64,000 nt of DNA from Aneurinibacillus aneurinilyticus ATCC 12856 (GCF_000466385.1 NZ_KE952845.1:1824-65823), one strand, 5' to 3'. Positions 45,056-55,067 are shown, numbered from the stretch's first letter. Notes: a model not told the origin generated them from the letters alone. Numbers and translations are program-made.

Positions 45056-45146
45056 TCGTTATAGAATTTTGACAACTTGCATGCTATACTTTTGAAAAGC
45101 TTAGCTTTTTAGATTTTGAGATGAGAGAGTATGGAGGAGAGATAAG

Positions 45147-46157
45147 ATGAGAAGAGTGAGTGTTATGATGGCTCTATTTGCGCTGGCATTGTTCGCGCTA
45201 GTAGGATGTAGTCAGGAAACGAAGCAGGGATCTGTACAGCAGAAGGCGGAACAGGCAAGCCCCGATAAGAAAGTGAAGGTTGGTATTACACAAATTGTCG
45301 AGCATCCGGCACTTGATTCGATCCGCAAGGGAATTATTGATCAATTGGCGGACGAGGGCTTCAAAGATGGAGAGACAATGCAATTGGAGTACCTGAATGC
45401 TCAGAATGACATGAATAATGTTGCGACGATCGCTCAACAGTTGGCGGCTGATAAGAAAGATATTATCATTCCGATTACGACGCCTTCTGCTCAAGCGGTA
45501 GCTCAACAAGCGAAAGAAATTCCGGTTGTTTTCTCTGCAGTAACCGACCCGGTGGCGGCCAAGATTGTACCGGCATTGGATAAACCGGGGAAGTATATTA
45601 CAGGTACATCCGACGTGTCTCCAATGGACAAACAAGTGCAGCTTGTGAAAGAATTCGTACCGTCTATGACGAAACTCGGCGTTATTTATAATACGGGGGA
45701 AGTCAATGCTGAAGTGCAGGTGGCTATGATTGAGAAAGCAGCTCAGGCATTAGGGATTAAGGTAGAGAAAGCCGGAATATCGAACTCCAATGAAGTAAAG
45801 CAGCGTGCTGAATCCATCGTTGGCAAAGTAGATGCTATTCTTATTCCGGTTGATAATACGGTTGTATCTTCATTTGAAGCTCTGCTAACTGTAGCCAAAG
45901 CATCCAAGATACCTGTGTTCGCTTCCGACAGCGACACGGTGAAACGAGGTGCGGTGGCTACCTATGGTATTGATTACTATAAGCTTGGTCGGCAGACCGG
46001 TGTGATGGCGGCCCGTGTTTTGAAAGGCGAGAAGCCTGATACAATACCGGTTGAGACGTTAAAAGATGTACAATTGATGATGAATGAGACCGCCGTAAGA
46101 GACTTTGGTCTATCTGTTCCTGACAAATTAAAAGCGGAAACACCAGCTAGCAAATAG
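45147..46157 (+). CDS. ABC transporter substrate-binding lipoprotein (ABC_sub_bind/TrpX type)
   Basis: A 336-residue lipoprotein. The signal sequence ends in the lipobox LVGC with Cys21 as the lipid-modified residue. The mature part (KVGITQIVEHPALDSIRKGI, then NAQNDMNNVATIAQQLAADK) fits the ABC_sub_bind family, whose members bind aromatic amino acids or unknown ligands. Permease and ATPase genes normally follow; here a terminator and comER come next, so it is an orphan component. A TGCTATACT extended -10 is about 50 bases upstream. GGAGGAG precedes the ATG. Confidence 0.88.
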   Translation: MRRVSVMMALFALALFALVGCSQETKQGSVQQKAEQASPDKKVKVGITQIVEHPALDSIRKGIIDQLADEGFKDGETMQLEYLNAQNDMNNVATIAQQLAADKKDIIIPITTPSAQAVAQQAKEIPVVFSAVTDPVAAKIVPALDKPGKYITGTSDVSPMDKQVQLVKEFVPSMTKLGVIYNTGEVNAEVQVAMIEKAAQALGIKVEKAGISNSNEVKQRAESIVGKVDAILIPVDNTVVSSFEALLTVAKASKIPVFASDSDTVKRGAVATYGIDYYKLGRQTGVMAARVLKGEKPDTIPVETLKDVQLMMNETAVRDFGLSVPDKLKAETPASK

Positions 46158-46167
46158 CTCAGACAGA

Positions 46168-46209
46168 CACAAAAAAACTCCTTCCTGGTTAGTGGAAGGA
46201 GTTTTTTTT
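46168..46209. terminator. Bidirectional terminator
   Basis: Arms AAAAAACTCCTTCC and GGAAGGAGTTTTTT with an 8-base loop; it overlaps the last codons of comER on the minus strand. Confidence 0.8.
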
Positions 46210-47025
46210 GTCGGCAAACATTTCTTTTACTTCGAGAATATCCACATCGAATTTTCGATGGGTTGCCTGAATCAGGTGTTCGAATACGTGCTGCGTCTCA
46301 CGATCCAGCACGTGCAGTCCAATACCTGTAACCCCTCCCGGAACGCACACTCTGGCTTGCAGGGTAGGCAACGAGAAGCGACCATCCTCTAGCAAGCGAC
46401 CAAGACCTACAACCATTTCGGTCATCAACCGAGTTGCCTGCTCTTCTGTGATAGCCGTCTCCGATACAGCACTATCGATAAAGCGCTGCAGCAAAAAGCT
46501 GAAAAAAGCAGGCCCGCAGCTAACAATATCAGAAGAGATGCGTGTATTTTGCTCCTCAATTTCAATTGGTACACTAATGGCGGACAGCAAGGTCAGCAGT
46601 TCTGATCGATCGGTTACACATAAACGACTGCCGAACGTTACCAGCGCGGCGCCGCTCAAAGCAGTATTCGTAATGCTTGGAATGACGCGAGCCACCTTGC
46701 AGGGTGTATAAGCCTCCAACTGCTGGACACCGACGGAACTTGTGATGGAAAGCAGGAGCTTATCAGGGGTTAAACAATGCTGAATTTCATCAAGTACGGT
46801 ACGGTAGTCGAGCGGCTTCGTACAGAGAAACAGCACGTCCGCCGCATGTGCCACGTCGATGTTTGTACCGGTAACAAGACCGGCGTTTTTTCTGGCAAGC
46901 GTGCGCGTTTTTTCCGGTGACCGGTTTGAAACGATGATGTGTGCAGGAGGCACGGTGCCGGATTCGATAAAAGCTTCAATTAGAATCGTTCCCATACTTC
47001 CCGCTCCAATAAAGCCGATAATCAT
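46189..47025 (-). CDS. comER: Late competence protein ComER (pyrroline-5-carboxylate reductase-like)
   Basis: A 278-residue protein of the ProC fold. It has an N-terminal nucleotide motif, GFIGAGSMG at residues 4-12, and later CGPAFFSF and GGVTGIGLHVL. ComER is divergent from the comE genes in Bacillus, as here, and is not essential for transformation. In Bacillus it has been linked to sporulation/biofilm decisions. ATG 47025 follows GGAGGG. The expected catalytic tail of true ProC is altered, in keeping with ComER rather than proline synthesis. Confidence 0.88.
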   Translation of the reverse strand: MIIGFIGAGSMGTILIEAFIESGTVPPAHIIVSNRSPEKTRTLARKNAGLVTGTNIDVAHAADVLFLCTKPLDYRTVLDEIQHCLTPDKLLLSITSSVGVQQLEAYTPCKVARVIPSITNTALSGAALVTFGSRLCVTDRSELLTLLSAISVPIEIEEQNTRISSDIVSCGPAFFSFLLQRFIDSAVSETAITEEQATRLMTEMVVGLGRLLEDGRFSLPTLQARVCVPGGVTGIGLHVLDRETQHVFEHLIQATHRKFDVDILEVKEMFADKKNSFH

Positions 47026-47127
47026 CTGAATCCCTCCGGCAATCATGATTGATTAATGTGTATGGGAAAGTCGCAGGATTCAGTACACATATTTTTCCAA
47101 TTATGCTAAAATGCAATTGAATGGAAA

Positions 47128-47376
47128 TTAATTACATAAACTTTGTACCATGTCCGCTGTTACAAGCTTGCGAGGGGGAAGATGATATCGCTGTGCGAGT
47201 TGGTTGATTTGATTGGTGACCTCATTAATCTCCGCTACATTGATAGCATTTCCGCTTTTGCACTGTTCCACTGCACTTTCAATTCTGGCTTCCCGGAGAG
47301 AGTCTAGCTTTCTGTAGAGGGCGATGTATTCCGCTTGTTTAGCTGAGTGGGCAGTGATAGCTTTGTGAACACTCAT
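47128..47376 (-). CDS. DUF2533-family protein (YpbS-like)
   Basis: An 82-residue soluble, helical protein. The start MSVHKAITAHSAKQ and the core ARIESAVEQCKSG...INVAEINEVTNQINQLA...LPPRKLVTADMV resemble the DUF2533 family (Bacillus YpbS). Function unknown. AAAGGAGG lies upstream of the ATG. It sits between comER and comEA on the comER strand and may be co-transcribed with comER. Confidence 0.6.
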   Translation of the reverse strand: MSVHKAITAHSAKQAEYIALYRKLDSLREARIESAVEQCKSGNAINVAEINEVTNQINQLAQRYHLPPRKLVTADMVQSLCN

Positions 47377-47464
47377 GATAAAACCTCCTTTTTTCTGAAC
47401 GGATTCAGTACATGTATATAAAAATTATAGGTAATTTGTTGGCAAACTACAAGTGAAGGGGAGA

Positions 47465-48145
47465 ATGGCATTGAAAAACTGGATGCAGGGAAAGAAGAAA
47501 TGGATTAGTAGTAGTATATGTCTTTTTATTCTCGTTAGTAGTGTTTATTTTTATAACCTTCAGCAAAAACCCGCAGAACAAGCATTTGCCTTCGCTGAAG
47601 CTAAACCAGCCGCACAGACCTCTCAAGAAACAATTGATGAGGCTGCGCGTCGAATGGGAGAGCCGGAAGCGGAACGAAAGACGGATAACGCTCCGTCAGC
47701 GGGTTCTATCTCTATTGTAGTAGATGTGAAAGGTGCTGTAGTGAAGCCTGGTGTCTATGCCTTGCCCAGGGATGCACGTGTCTACCAGGCGATTGGCATG
47801 GCCGGGGGGCTGTTGCCGGAAGCAGATGCAAAGCAGGTCAACGGTGCGCAGTTACTTCAGGATGGTACCATGCTGTATGTTCCACTAAAAGGAGAAGCAT
47901 CCGCTCCTACGACAGCGGGGAGCATGATGAATGCTCCTGCTGCGGAAGAAGGTAAAATAAATCTTAATACGGCAACCTCGGAACAGCTTCAGACGATTCC
48001 TGGCATTGGCCCTGGAAAGGCAGATGCAATTCTTCAATATAGAGAAGAGCACGGGCCATTTAAAACAGTCGACGAGCTTACAGGTGTATCTGGTATCGGT
48101 GCGAAGACAGTGGAGAAAATGAAAAGCAAACTTTTTGTTCAATAA
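47465..48145 (+). CDS. comEA: Competence DNA receptor ComEA
   Basis: A 226-residue membrane-anchored DNA-binding protein of the transformation machine. One N-terminal transmembrane helix (about residues 14-32), a flexible linker, an SLBB domain (about 80-145, with VDVKGAVVKPGVYAL) and a C-terminal double helix-hairpin-helix (INLNTATSEQLQTIPGIGPGKADAI, then VSGIGAKTVEKMK) that binds double-stranded DNA. Start uncertain: ATG 47465 or TTG 47471 after AAGGGGAG; the TTG has better spacing. Here comEA is separated from comEB by metY. Confidence 0.93.
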   Translation: MALKNWMQGKKKWISSSICLFILVSSVYFYNLQQKPAEQAFAFAEAKPAAQTSQETIDEAARRMGEPEAERKTDNAPSAGSISIVVDVKGAVVKPGVYALPRDARVYQAIGMAGGLLPEADAKQVNGAQLLQDGTMLYVPLKGEASAPTTAGSMMNAPAAEEGKINLNTATSEQLQTIPGIGPGKADAILQYREEHGPFKTVDELTGVSGIGAKTVEKMKSKLFVQ

Positions 48146-48161
48146 AAATTTTCGAATTAAG

Positions 48162-48190
48162 TTGACAGGTCGGAATAGTAAGGCTATAAT
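48162..48190 (+). promoter_or_regulatory. Promoter of the SAM riboswitch-metY transcript
   Basis: Perfect TTGACA (48162-48167) and TATAAT (48185-48190) with 17-base spacing. Confidence 0.8.
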
Positions 48191-48234
48191 TACAAACAAG
48201 AACGAAGCAAGCATAATGAAATTTTATAAGTAAT

Positions 48235-48388
48235 CTCTTATCAAGAGCGGCAGAGGGACTGGCCCAATGAAGCCCGGCAACCGGCATGAAATGCAAGGTG
48301 CTAAATCCAGCAAAGCAGTGTGCTTTGGAAGATGAGAGCGATGGTACATACCTACGTAACCAACCCTCTTCTTCCAGGAAGAGGGTTT
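48235..48388 (+). promoter_or_regulatory. SAM-I (S-box) riboswitch with terminator
   Basis: The aptamer runs from CTCTTATC (48235) to GATGAGAG (48338) with the invariant AGAGGGACTGGCCC, CCCGGCAACC and AAGGTGCTAAATCC segments. The terminator hairpin has arms AACCCTCTTC and GAAGAGGGTT at 48362-48388. SAM binding should favour termination and shut off metY. Confidence 0.95.
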
Positions 48389-48402
48389 CTTATTTCTGAT
48401 TT

Positions 48403-48453
48403 AAGAAAGTATATAGCGCTATAAAGCGGGAAAGCAACATATACTTTCTTCCG
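48403..48453. repeat. Inverted repeat between the riboswitch and metY
   Basis: Arms AAGAAAGTATAT (48403-48414) and ATATACTTTCTT (48439-48450) are perfect, with a 24-base loop, and the right arm continues into TTCCG, shared with the hairpin repeats elsewhere in the window. It would fold in the metY leader downstream of the riboswitch terminator. Confidence 0.55.
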
Positions 48454-48461
48454 AAAATTAA

Positions 48462-49787
<1,326 letters not shown>

Positions 49788-49810
49788 CACATATGATATT
49801 TGTTTTTTGT

Positions 49811-49842
49811 AAGGGGCGAGGAAATATTTCCGCCCCTTTTTT
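49811..49842 (+). terminator. Terminator of metY
   Basis: Arms AAGGGGCGAGGAAA and TTTCCGCCCCTT with a short loop and six T residues. Confidence 0.8.
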
Positions 49843-49938
49843 GCGATACTTCTATCCCATCGTTTATTATATAAATAACGTTTGGCATTTCGGTATTGTA
49901 GATTGATTCAGTCGGATATATAGAAAAGAGGGAGATAG

Positions 49939-50442
49939 ATGGACGTACGAAAGTCATGGGATGAATATTTCATGGATCTAGCCTATATGGCGGCCACACG
50001 CGCTACATGTCCGCGTCGGCATGTTGGAGCCGTGTTGACCAGAAACAGAAAAGTTCTGGGCACGGCGTACAATGGAAGTCCGAGCGGCGTCGATTCTTGT
50101 CTGGATGTAGGGTGCATGCTGCACAACTATTACGAAACAGACGGGAATGGTGTAATCCAGGAAAAGCAGAAATGCATTCGCACAATTCATGCTGAACAAA
50201 ATTTGCTGCTATTCACTGATCAGGAAGATCGGCAGGGGGCAACAATCTATGTTACCGATCAGCCGTGCTGGACATGTGCCAATCTTATTGCCAATAGTGG
50301 CATTGCAGAAGTGGTCTATCACAGGGCATACGCCAAAGATTACGAGAAGGTTGCACGGCTATTTGCTCAGAAGAACATTGAATTTCGTCAGATGAAGGAA
50401 TACACACCACCGACTGGTGTTAAGCTGGAGTTTGTGGATTAA
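49939..50442 (+). CDS. comEB: Deoxycytidylate deaminase ComEB
   Basis: A 167-residue zinc-dependent dCMP/cytidine deaminase family protein. The catalytic motif HAE is at 84-86 in TIHAEQN and the zinc cysteines are in PCWTC (Cys110 and Cys113). TCPRRHVGAVLTRNRKVLGTAYNG is typical of dCMP deaminases. It is part of the comE locus by position; the enzyme itself is not needed for DNA uptake and probably supplies dUMP. AGAGGGAG precedes the ATG. Confidence 0.93.
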   Translation: MDVRKSWDEYFMDLAYMAATRATCPRRHVGAVLTRNRKVLGTAYNGSPSGVDSCLDVGCMLHNYYETDGNGVIQEKQKCIRTIHAEQNLLLFTDQEDRQGATIYVTDQPCWTCANLIANSGIAEVVYHRAYAKDYEKVARLFAQKNIEFRQMKEYTPPTGVKLEFVD

Positions 50443-50550
50443 GAGAAATTTTTTTATAAAATACACAAAAATATGGTATGGATGTTAAGCAAGGGGGTAA
50501 AGATGTAGCAAGAGGATATATTCTGTTGAACTACGAACGAGGTGATTTCA

Positions 50551-51135
50551 ATGCAACCGAATGTCGCAACGATCCGTGGTGTATGTGATAATTTTCAAGC
50601 TCCGCAGGAAAGAACAGACGATGTGTACCGCATTGTGGAAGAAGCGAAGACGCGCCCCGAAATCACGGTAGAAGAGAAAAAGACAATGCAGGGTACACTG
50701 CTGCTTGGCTTCTATACCGAACACGGTGTTTTCCGCTTAGTCGTACAAGCGGGTCTGCCGATTAAAGGTCGGCTCTATATAAATGGGATTACTGAAGAAG
50801 AAATGGCAATCAACCCTCTTATCCGTTTGTTTTATGGCTCCGTATATTTGATGGGAGCGAGCGGTATGCTTCGCCTCTATGAAGAAGGAGTAAGCAAGGA
50901 TATTCATTTCCGTGAAGGTCGTATTTATGAGAATAACGGATTTGGGGAAGAGAAAGAGTTGGCCAACATTCTGGTAGAGCAATATATTGATCAGCAAATT
51001 GTTGAAGGTCGCATTAATTTTCTGTTGGAGAAGTTGAACGATTGTATGGTGCAGAAGGAAGAACCGAATACGCATATAATTAAGCAGGAATTGTCTGAGT
51101 TAACGGGACAGTGGAATGAACTGCAGAATTTTTAA
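50551..51135 (+). CDS. Conserved-looking hypothetical protein in the com region
   Basis: Not recognised. The 194-residue soluble product begins MQPNVATIRGV, has a predicted beta-rich middle (TLLLGFYTEHGVFRLVVQAGLPIKGRLYING) and a helical end, and lacks signal or membrane segments. Codon use and spacing look normal, and it has a proper ribosome binding site (GAGGTGAT) and its own terminator, so it is very likely a real gene. An in-frame TTG/ATG nine bases upstream is less likely. Position between comEB and comEC suggests nothing firm about function. Confidence 0.65.
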   Translation: MQPNVATIRGVCDNFQAPQERTDDVYRIVEEAKTRPEITVEEKKTMQGTLLLGFYTEHGVFRLVVQAGLPIKGRLYINGITEEEMAINPLIRLFYGSVYLMGASGMLRLYEEGVSKDIHFREGRIYENNGFGEEKELANILVEQYIDQQIVEGRINFLLEKLNDCMVQKEEPNTHIIKQELSELTGQWNELQNF

Positions 51136-51167
51136 AAGGAAAGAGGAGTATACTCTTTCCTTTTTTT
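51134..51167 (+). terminator. Rho-independent terminator
   Basis: Perfect arms AAAGGAAAGAG and CTCTTTCCTTT with a 7-base loop and a long T run; it begins at the stop codon of the preceding gene. Confidence 0.85.
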
Positions 51168-51240
51168 TACATTTAAATTATCTTTTATGATACAATAAAA
51201 TAAAAACAGAGATACATGCTACAAGGGAGAAAGGAAGGGA

Positions 51241-51882
51241 ATGAGGATGGAAATAGTGCTTCCCAGATTAAATCGGCTGGTTCCTTCATTAGAATCAACA
51301 TTTCATAAATTGGTGGAGGAGCAAGGGGAGTTAAGCGAAGCGATACTGGGATGGATAGATGAGCAGGGAACGCCTCGGGCACGCGAAGCGCTTGAGAATG
51401 TAGCCGGTGAACTGCTGGACGTGGCACAGACCTGTATCTCCATGACTTTCGTACTGGAGGATTTGGCGCCGGATGTAAGATTGGAAGAAATGATTGATGA
51501 CCATCTAGCCAAGCTATTGCGTAAGGGATACTTGCATAGCGTAGCTGGAGACATTTATATTACTGTAAATAAAGATGGCTTTCGGGAGCTGAGCTTGCCT
51601 CGATTGGTTATTCCAGGCGTCACGATGGACAGCACGGTGCTGAACATTTCGGTGGCAATTGGACGATTTGCTCAGTGGATTGGCAAGTTTCGTGGTGCAA
51701 GCGGCGAAGTCAGAAGATATACGGATGAACAGATTCTTAAAGGATGCGGCTTGAACTTATTACATATTGCTCAATGCTGTTTTACGATGCTATACATACT
51801 GGAAGAAACATTTTTGATGGATATTGACGTTCTCATGCGTATGCATATAGATAAATTGAAAAGGCGCGGGTACGTGGGATAA
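51241..51882 (+). CDS. MazG-like protein with internal duplication
   Basis: A 213-residue helical protein with two related halves. Residues about 7-105 carry a MazG-type signature, EEQGELSEAI and then ENVAGELLDVAQTCISM, the paired ExxE/ExxD acidic sets that bind magnesium in nucleotide pyrophosphohydrolases. Residues about 130-210 repeat the pattern as GRFAQWIGKF ... GLNLLHIAQCCFTMLYILEE, with the acidic positions lost. The second half may thus be structural. ATG 51241 follows AAGGAAGGG. The stop overlaps the comEC start by one base, so the two are co-translated. Confidence 0.65.
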   Translation: MRMEIVLPRLNRLVPSLESTFHKLVEEQGELSEAILGWIDEQGTPRAREALENVAGELLDVAQTCISMTFVLEDLAPDVRLEEMIDDHLAKLLRKGYLHSVAGDIYITVNKDGFRELSLPRLVIPGVTMDSTVLNISVAIGRFAQWIGKFRGASGEVRRYTDEQILKGCGLNLLHIAQCCFTMLYILEETFLMDIDVLMRMHIDKLKRRGYVG

Positions 51883-54290
51883 TGGTGAGGCAGCGGACGC
51901 TTTTAATTTGTAGTTTATACATGCTGGGCGGACTTGTTTGCGCTTCTCAGTTTGTTCATAGCGTCCGCGCAGGCCTTGGCCTGCTTTTGCTGACAATTGT
52001 GCTTGGGATTTTGCCACTCTGGCTTCAAAAAGAAGTGTTTTCCCGCTCACTTGTTTTGGTAGGTCTGGCTTGTTTGTGCACAGGTTTTATGTATTATATA
52101 TGGACAGAGCAACGCAACACAAGTGTGTTGCCGGAAGCGGCGAATGCGGCCTTTACTGGACGCATTGAGAGCCCTGTGGTTTTTGATGGAAATCGATGTA
52201 AGTTTACCCTGCGCATCAATAGCTTGGAAGACAAGGAGTTGCTGCGCTCGGAAAAGGTCCAAGCCACGCTTTATTTTCGGGATAAAGCATCACGTAACGA
52301 AGCGGAAAAAGTGCTCGGATACGGCACGGAGCTTGCAGGTCCCATAGAATTAATGATACCGTCTTCCCCTACTAACCCGGAATCATTTGACTATCCCGCC
52401 TATCTTCACTGGCAACGGATTCATCGTCTTGGTAAGATTATGGATATGCGCAGTCTTTCCTATCGAGAAGCTAAACTGAATTTTACCGTGGCTATGATGT
52501 CTTCACAACGGTGGCTGGCGGATCGTGTATCCAGTCTGTTTGCGCCAGAGGCAGCTGGCTTGCTTTCCGGGATGCTTCTGGGAGCGGTGGATGATATTGA
52601 CCCGGATACGTATGCAACGTTTTCTTCATTAGGTCTCACGCATATTGTTGCGATTTCTGGACAGCATATTGCACTGCTGAGCGCAGGGGTGCTCTATGTA
52701 TTGCGCTTATGTGGTGTAACAAAGAGGCGAGCCTATATAACGCTTGCATTATTTCTGCCTCTGTATGTAATTATGAGTGGTTCCAGCGCCTCGGCTGTTC
52801 GTGCCCTTATTATGGGTGAATTCGTTTTGCTCGCATTGATTGTAGGCAGGCTTAAAGACGGATGGAATTTGCTAGGCGCTGCATTTTTGCTTATGATAGG
52901 ATACGATCCGTATTACATTCATAATGTAGGATTTCAACTATCCTACCTCGTTACTTTTGGCTTGCTTGTGTTTGTGCCGCCTATTATGAATAAATGTACC
53001 GCCGGATCATTGGCTATAAGAAGTTTGATCGCGGTTACAATTGCGGCGACATTAGTATCGTTTCCGCTAACAATCTACTATTTTCACGTATATTCTTTTC
53101 TATCACCAATGATCAATTTTTTGTTTGTTCCCTTTGTTAGCATATTGATTGCGCCGCTTTCGGTCGTTTCTATCATTTTGGGGAGCGTACATCCAGCTCT
53201 TGGATTTTTGACGTCCAAAATAGTAGATATTCTGTTGCTTCCTGCACTGCGGTTGTTGCGAATCATAGAGCAGGATTATTCGCTGCGATTCGCTTTTGAG
53301 TCGCCTTCGCTATGGTGGATGCTAGGATATTTCGGCTGGCTTATCTTTCTTACTGCATGGTTATATGATAGAATAACCTTTAATTGGAAAACAAAAACAT
53401 GCCTTGTCCTTTTTCCGGCACTTCTATTTGGTATGCTCTTTTTTTCATGGCTGAAAAAAGAAGTTGTGGTTACTTTTTTGGATGTGGGTCAAGGAGATGC
53501 TATCGTAATTGAAACACCTGGACGTACCGTGCTGATTGATGGCGGGGGTTCTCCGCTCCTTTTTGGGGAGCAGGCGTGGGAGAGGCGACGCGAACCGTTT
53601 AATCCGGTCAAATCTACTGTCATCCCCTTTCTGCATGCAAAAGGAATTTCTTCGCTCGATTTAGTTGTTATGACCCACGGTGATAGCGATCATATTGGCG
53701 GTATTTCCTATTTGCTGGAGCATATGCCTGTTCGGCAGGTAATGGTCAATGGATTGCCAGCCCGTACCGAGATTGAAAAAAAAGTGAATGAATTACTTCA
53801 CTATAAACGTATTCCTATATTGAAGGCTAAACAGGGCCAAGTGTGGAGTGAAGAACCTGGCATCGTCTGGCGGGTTCTGAATCCTGTTCGTGTGCTTTCA
53901 CCAGAAGGGGAAGATAATGCATATTCTGTTGTATTATGGCTTGAAGCATACGGGTCAACGTTTCTATTTACCGGTGATCTGGAACAGGAAGGAGAAATGA
54001 GACTATTGCATGAGAAAGCTGTCGGAACAGTGGATGTGCTTAAAGTAGGCCATCATGGGAGCAGAACCTCAACATCTAAGCCCTGGGTGGAAGCTCTTTC
54101 GCCAAAGCTGTCCGTTATCTCGGCCGGAAAGAAGAATCGGTACGGACACCCGCATCGCGAAGTCATAGAAAGATTGGAAACGAATGGGAGCATCATCCTC
54201 CGCACTGATAGATGCGGCGCAGCGGTCGTACGCGTGCGTGAAGGTGCGCTTACATATAAAACAATGGAATCCAATGCTGGATGCAAATAA
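51882..54290 (+). CDS. comEC: Competence DNA channel protein ComEC/Rec2
   Basis: An 802-residue polytopic membrane protein that carries single-stranded DNA across the membrane. Order: N-terminal helices and OB-like DUF4131 region (to about 220), the competence membrane domain with the HIVAISGQHIALLSAG motif near residue 250, further helices to about 510, and a C-terminal metallo-beta-lactamase domain with THGDSDHIGG near 597 and a late VGHHGS. All parts look intact, so the strain should be able to import DNA if its pilus genes are present. Coupled to the MazG-like gene. Confidence 0.95.
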   Translation: MVRQRTLLICSLYMLGGLVCASQFVHSVRAGLGLLLLTIVLGILPLWLQKEVFSRSLVLVGLACLCTGFMYYIWTEQRNTSVLPEAANAAFTGRIESPVVFDGNRCKFTLRINSLEDKELLRSEKVQATLYFRDKASRNEAEKVLGYGTELAGPIELMIPSSPTNPESFDYPAYLHWQRIHRLGKIMDMRSLSYREAKLNFTVAMMSSQRWLADRVSSLFAPEAAGLLSGMLLGAVDDIDPDTYATFSSLGLTHIVAISGQHIALLSAGVLYVLRLCGVTKRRAYITLALFLPLYVIMSGSSASAVRALIMGEFVLLALIVGRLKDGWNLLGAAFLLMIGYDPYYIHNVGFQLSYLVTFGLLVFVPPIMNKCTAGSLAIRSLIAVTIAATLVSFPLTIYYFHVYSFLSPMINFLFVPFVSILIAPLSVVSIILGSVHPALGFLTSKIVDILLLPALRLLRIIEQDYSLRFAFESPSLWWMLGYFGWLIFLTAWLYDRITFNWKTKTCLVLFPALLFGMLFFSWLKKEVVVTFLDVGQGDAIVIETPGRTVLIDGGGSPLLFGEQAWERRREPFNPVKSTVIPFLHAKGISSLDLVVMTHGDSDHIGGISYLLEHMPVRQVMVNGLPARTEIEKKVNELLHYKRIPILKAKQGQVWSEEPGIVWRVLNPVRVLSPEGEDNAYSVVLWLEAYGSTFLFTGDLEQEGEMRLLHEKAVGTVDVLKVGHHGSRTSTSKPWVEALSPKLSVISAGKKNRYGHPHREVIERLETNGSIILRTDRCGAAVVRVREGALTYKTMESNAGCK

Positions 54291-54457
54291 AGTGAAACTT
54301 TATGCAGTAAGGGTTTCTTCATTTCCTATTGCGTGTTAGTTTAACATATCGAACCTTTAAGGGTAGTTTGTCCTCCGCCTGAGCTTCGTCGATTTGTCCA
54401 AATCTTGAGGTGAGGATATTACTGCCCGTTAAAGCTGGAAAATTTTTTAGATATTCA

Positions 54458-54496
54458 TGCAACATTTAGTGCAACATTTAGTATATACCTTACGTC
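54458..54496 (+). promoter_or_regulatory. ECF-type autoregulatory promoter with a direct repeat
   Basis: TGCAAC at 54470-54475 and CGTC at 54493-54496 with a 17-base spacer match the ECF consensus form. The 12 bases TGCAACATTTAG occur twice in direct succession, 54458-54469 and 54470-54481. This places a second -35-like element one helical turn upstream. Transcription would start about 20 bases before the sigma gene. The rest of 54291-54457 shows nothing further. Confidence 0.5.
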
Positions 54497-54523
54497 TGAG
54501 GTATTGAGAGGGGAGGCACGGGC

Positions 54524-55066
54524 GTGGTTGATGCAGAGTTAGTACGCTCCGCCCAGAACGGGGATCGGGAAGCTCTTGTACAATTGTTGAAAGTGATAGA
54601 GCATTCCGTTTACCGCACCGCTTTTTACGTATTGGGGAACGAGCAAGATGCGCTGGACGCCTCTCAAGAGGCGTTAATTCGAATTTATACGAAAATCGAT
54701 ACCTACCAGGAGAAAGCGAAGTTTTCAACCTGGGTGCAGCGTATCGTGACCAATGTGTGCATAGATAAATTTCGTAAAAAGAAAGAAACCGTATCGATTG
54801 ATCAGCACGAGCTTACCCTGTATGATGTGCAAAACGTAGAGCAGGAAGTGGAAAGGGCGGGAATGGCAGAAGAAGTCAGAAGAGCGATCAAGCGGCTTCC
54901 GGAGCATCAACGTACGGTTGTTACGTTGCGCTACCTCCAGGATTTATCGTACGGAGAAATTGCGGAAGTTATGAATATGCCATTAAATACCGTAAAATCA
55001 TACCTCTATAGGGCCCGGCAACAACTTCAGGAATTACTACATGAATATCAGAAAGGTGGTGTGTAG
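54524..55066 (+). CDS. ECF-family RNA polymerase sigma factor
   Basis: A 180-residue group IV sigma factor. Region 2 spans residues about 20-90 (ALDASQEALIRIYTKIDTYQEKAKFSTWVQRIVTN) and region 4 residues about 115-170 (LPEHQRTVVTLRYLQDLSYGEIAEVMNMPLNTVKSYLYRAR). It starts at a GTG behind GGGGAGG. The next gene, two bases downstream, encodes a zinc-finger anti-sigma factor. An ECF-type promoter upstream suggests positive autoregulation. I cannot assign it to SigW, SigX or another named group from sequence alone. Confidence 0.9.
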   Translation: MVDAELVRSAQNGDREALVQLLKVIEHSVYRTAFYVLGNEQDALDASQEALIRIYTKIDTYQEKAKFSTWVQRIVTNVCIDKFRKKKETVSIDQHELTLYDVQNVEQEVERAGMAEEVRRAIKRLPEHQRTVVTLRYLQDLSYGEIAEVMNMPLNTVKSYLYRARQQLQELLHEYQKGGV

Positions 55067-55067
55067 A

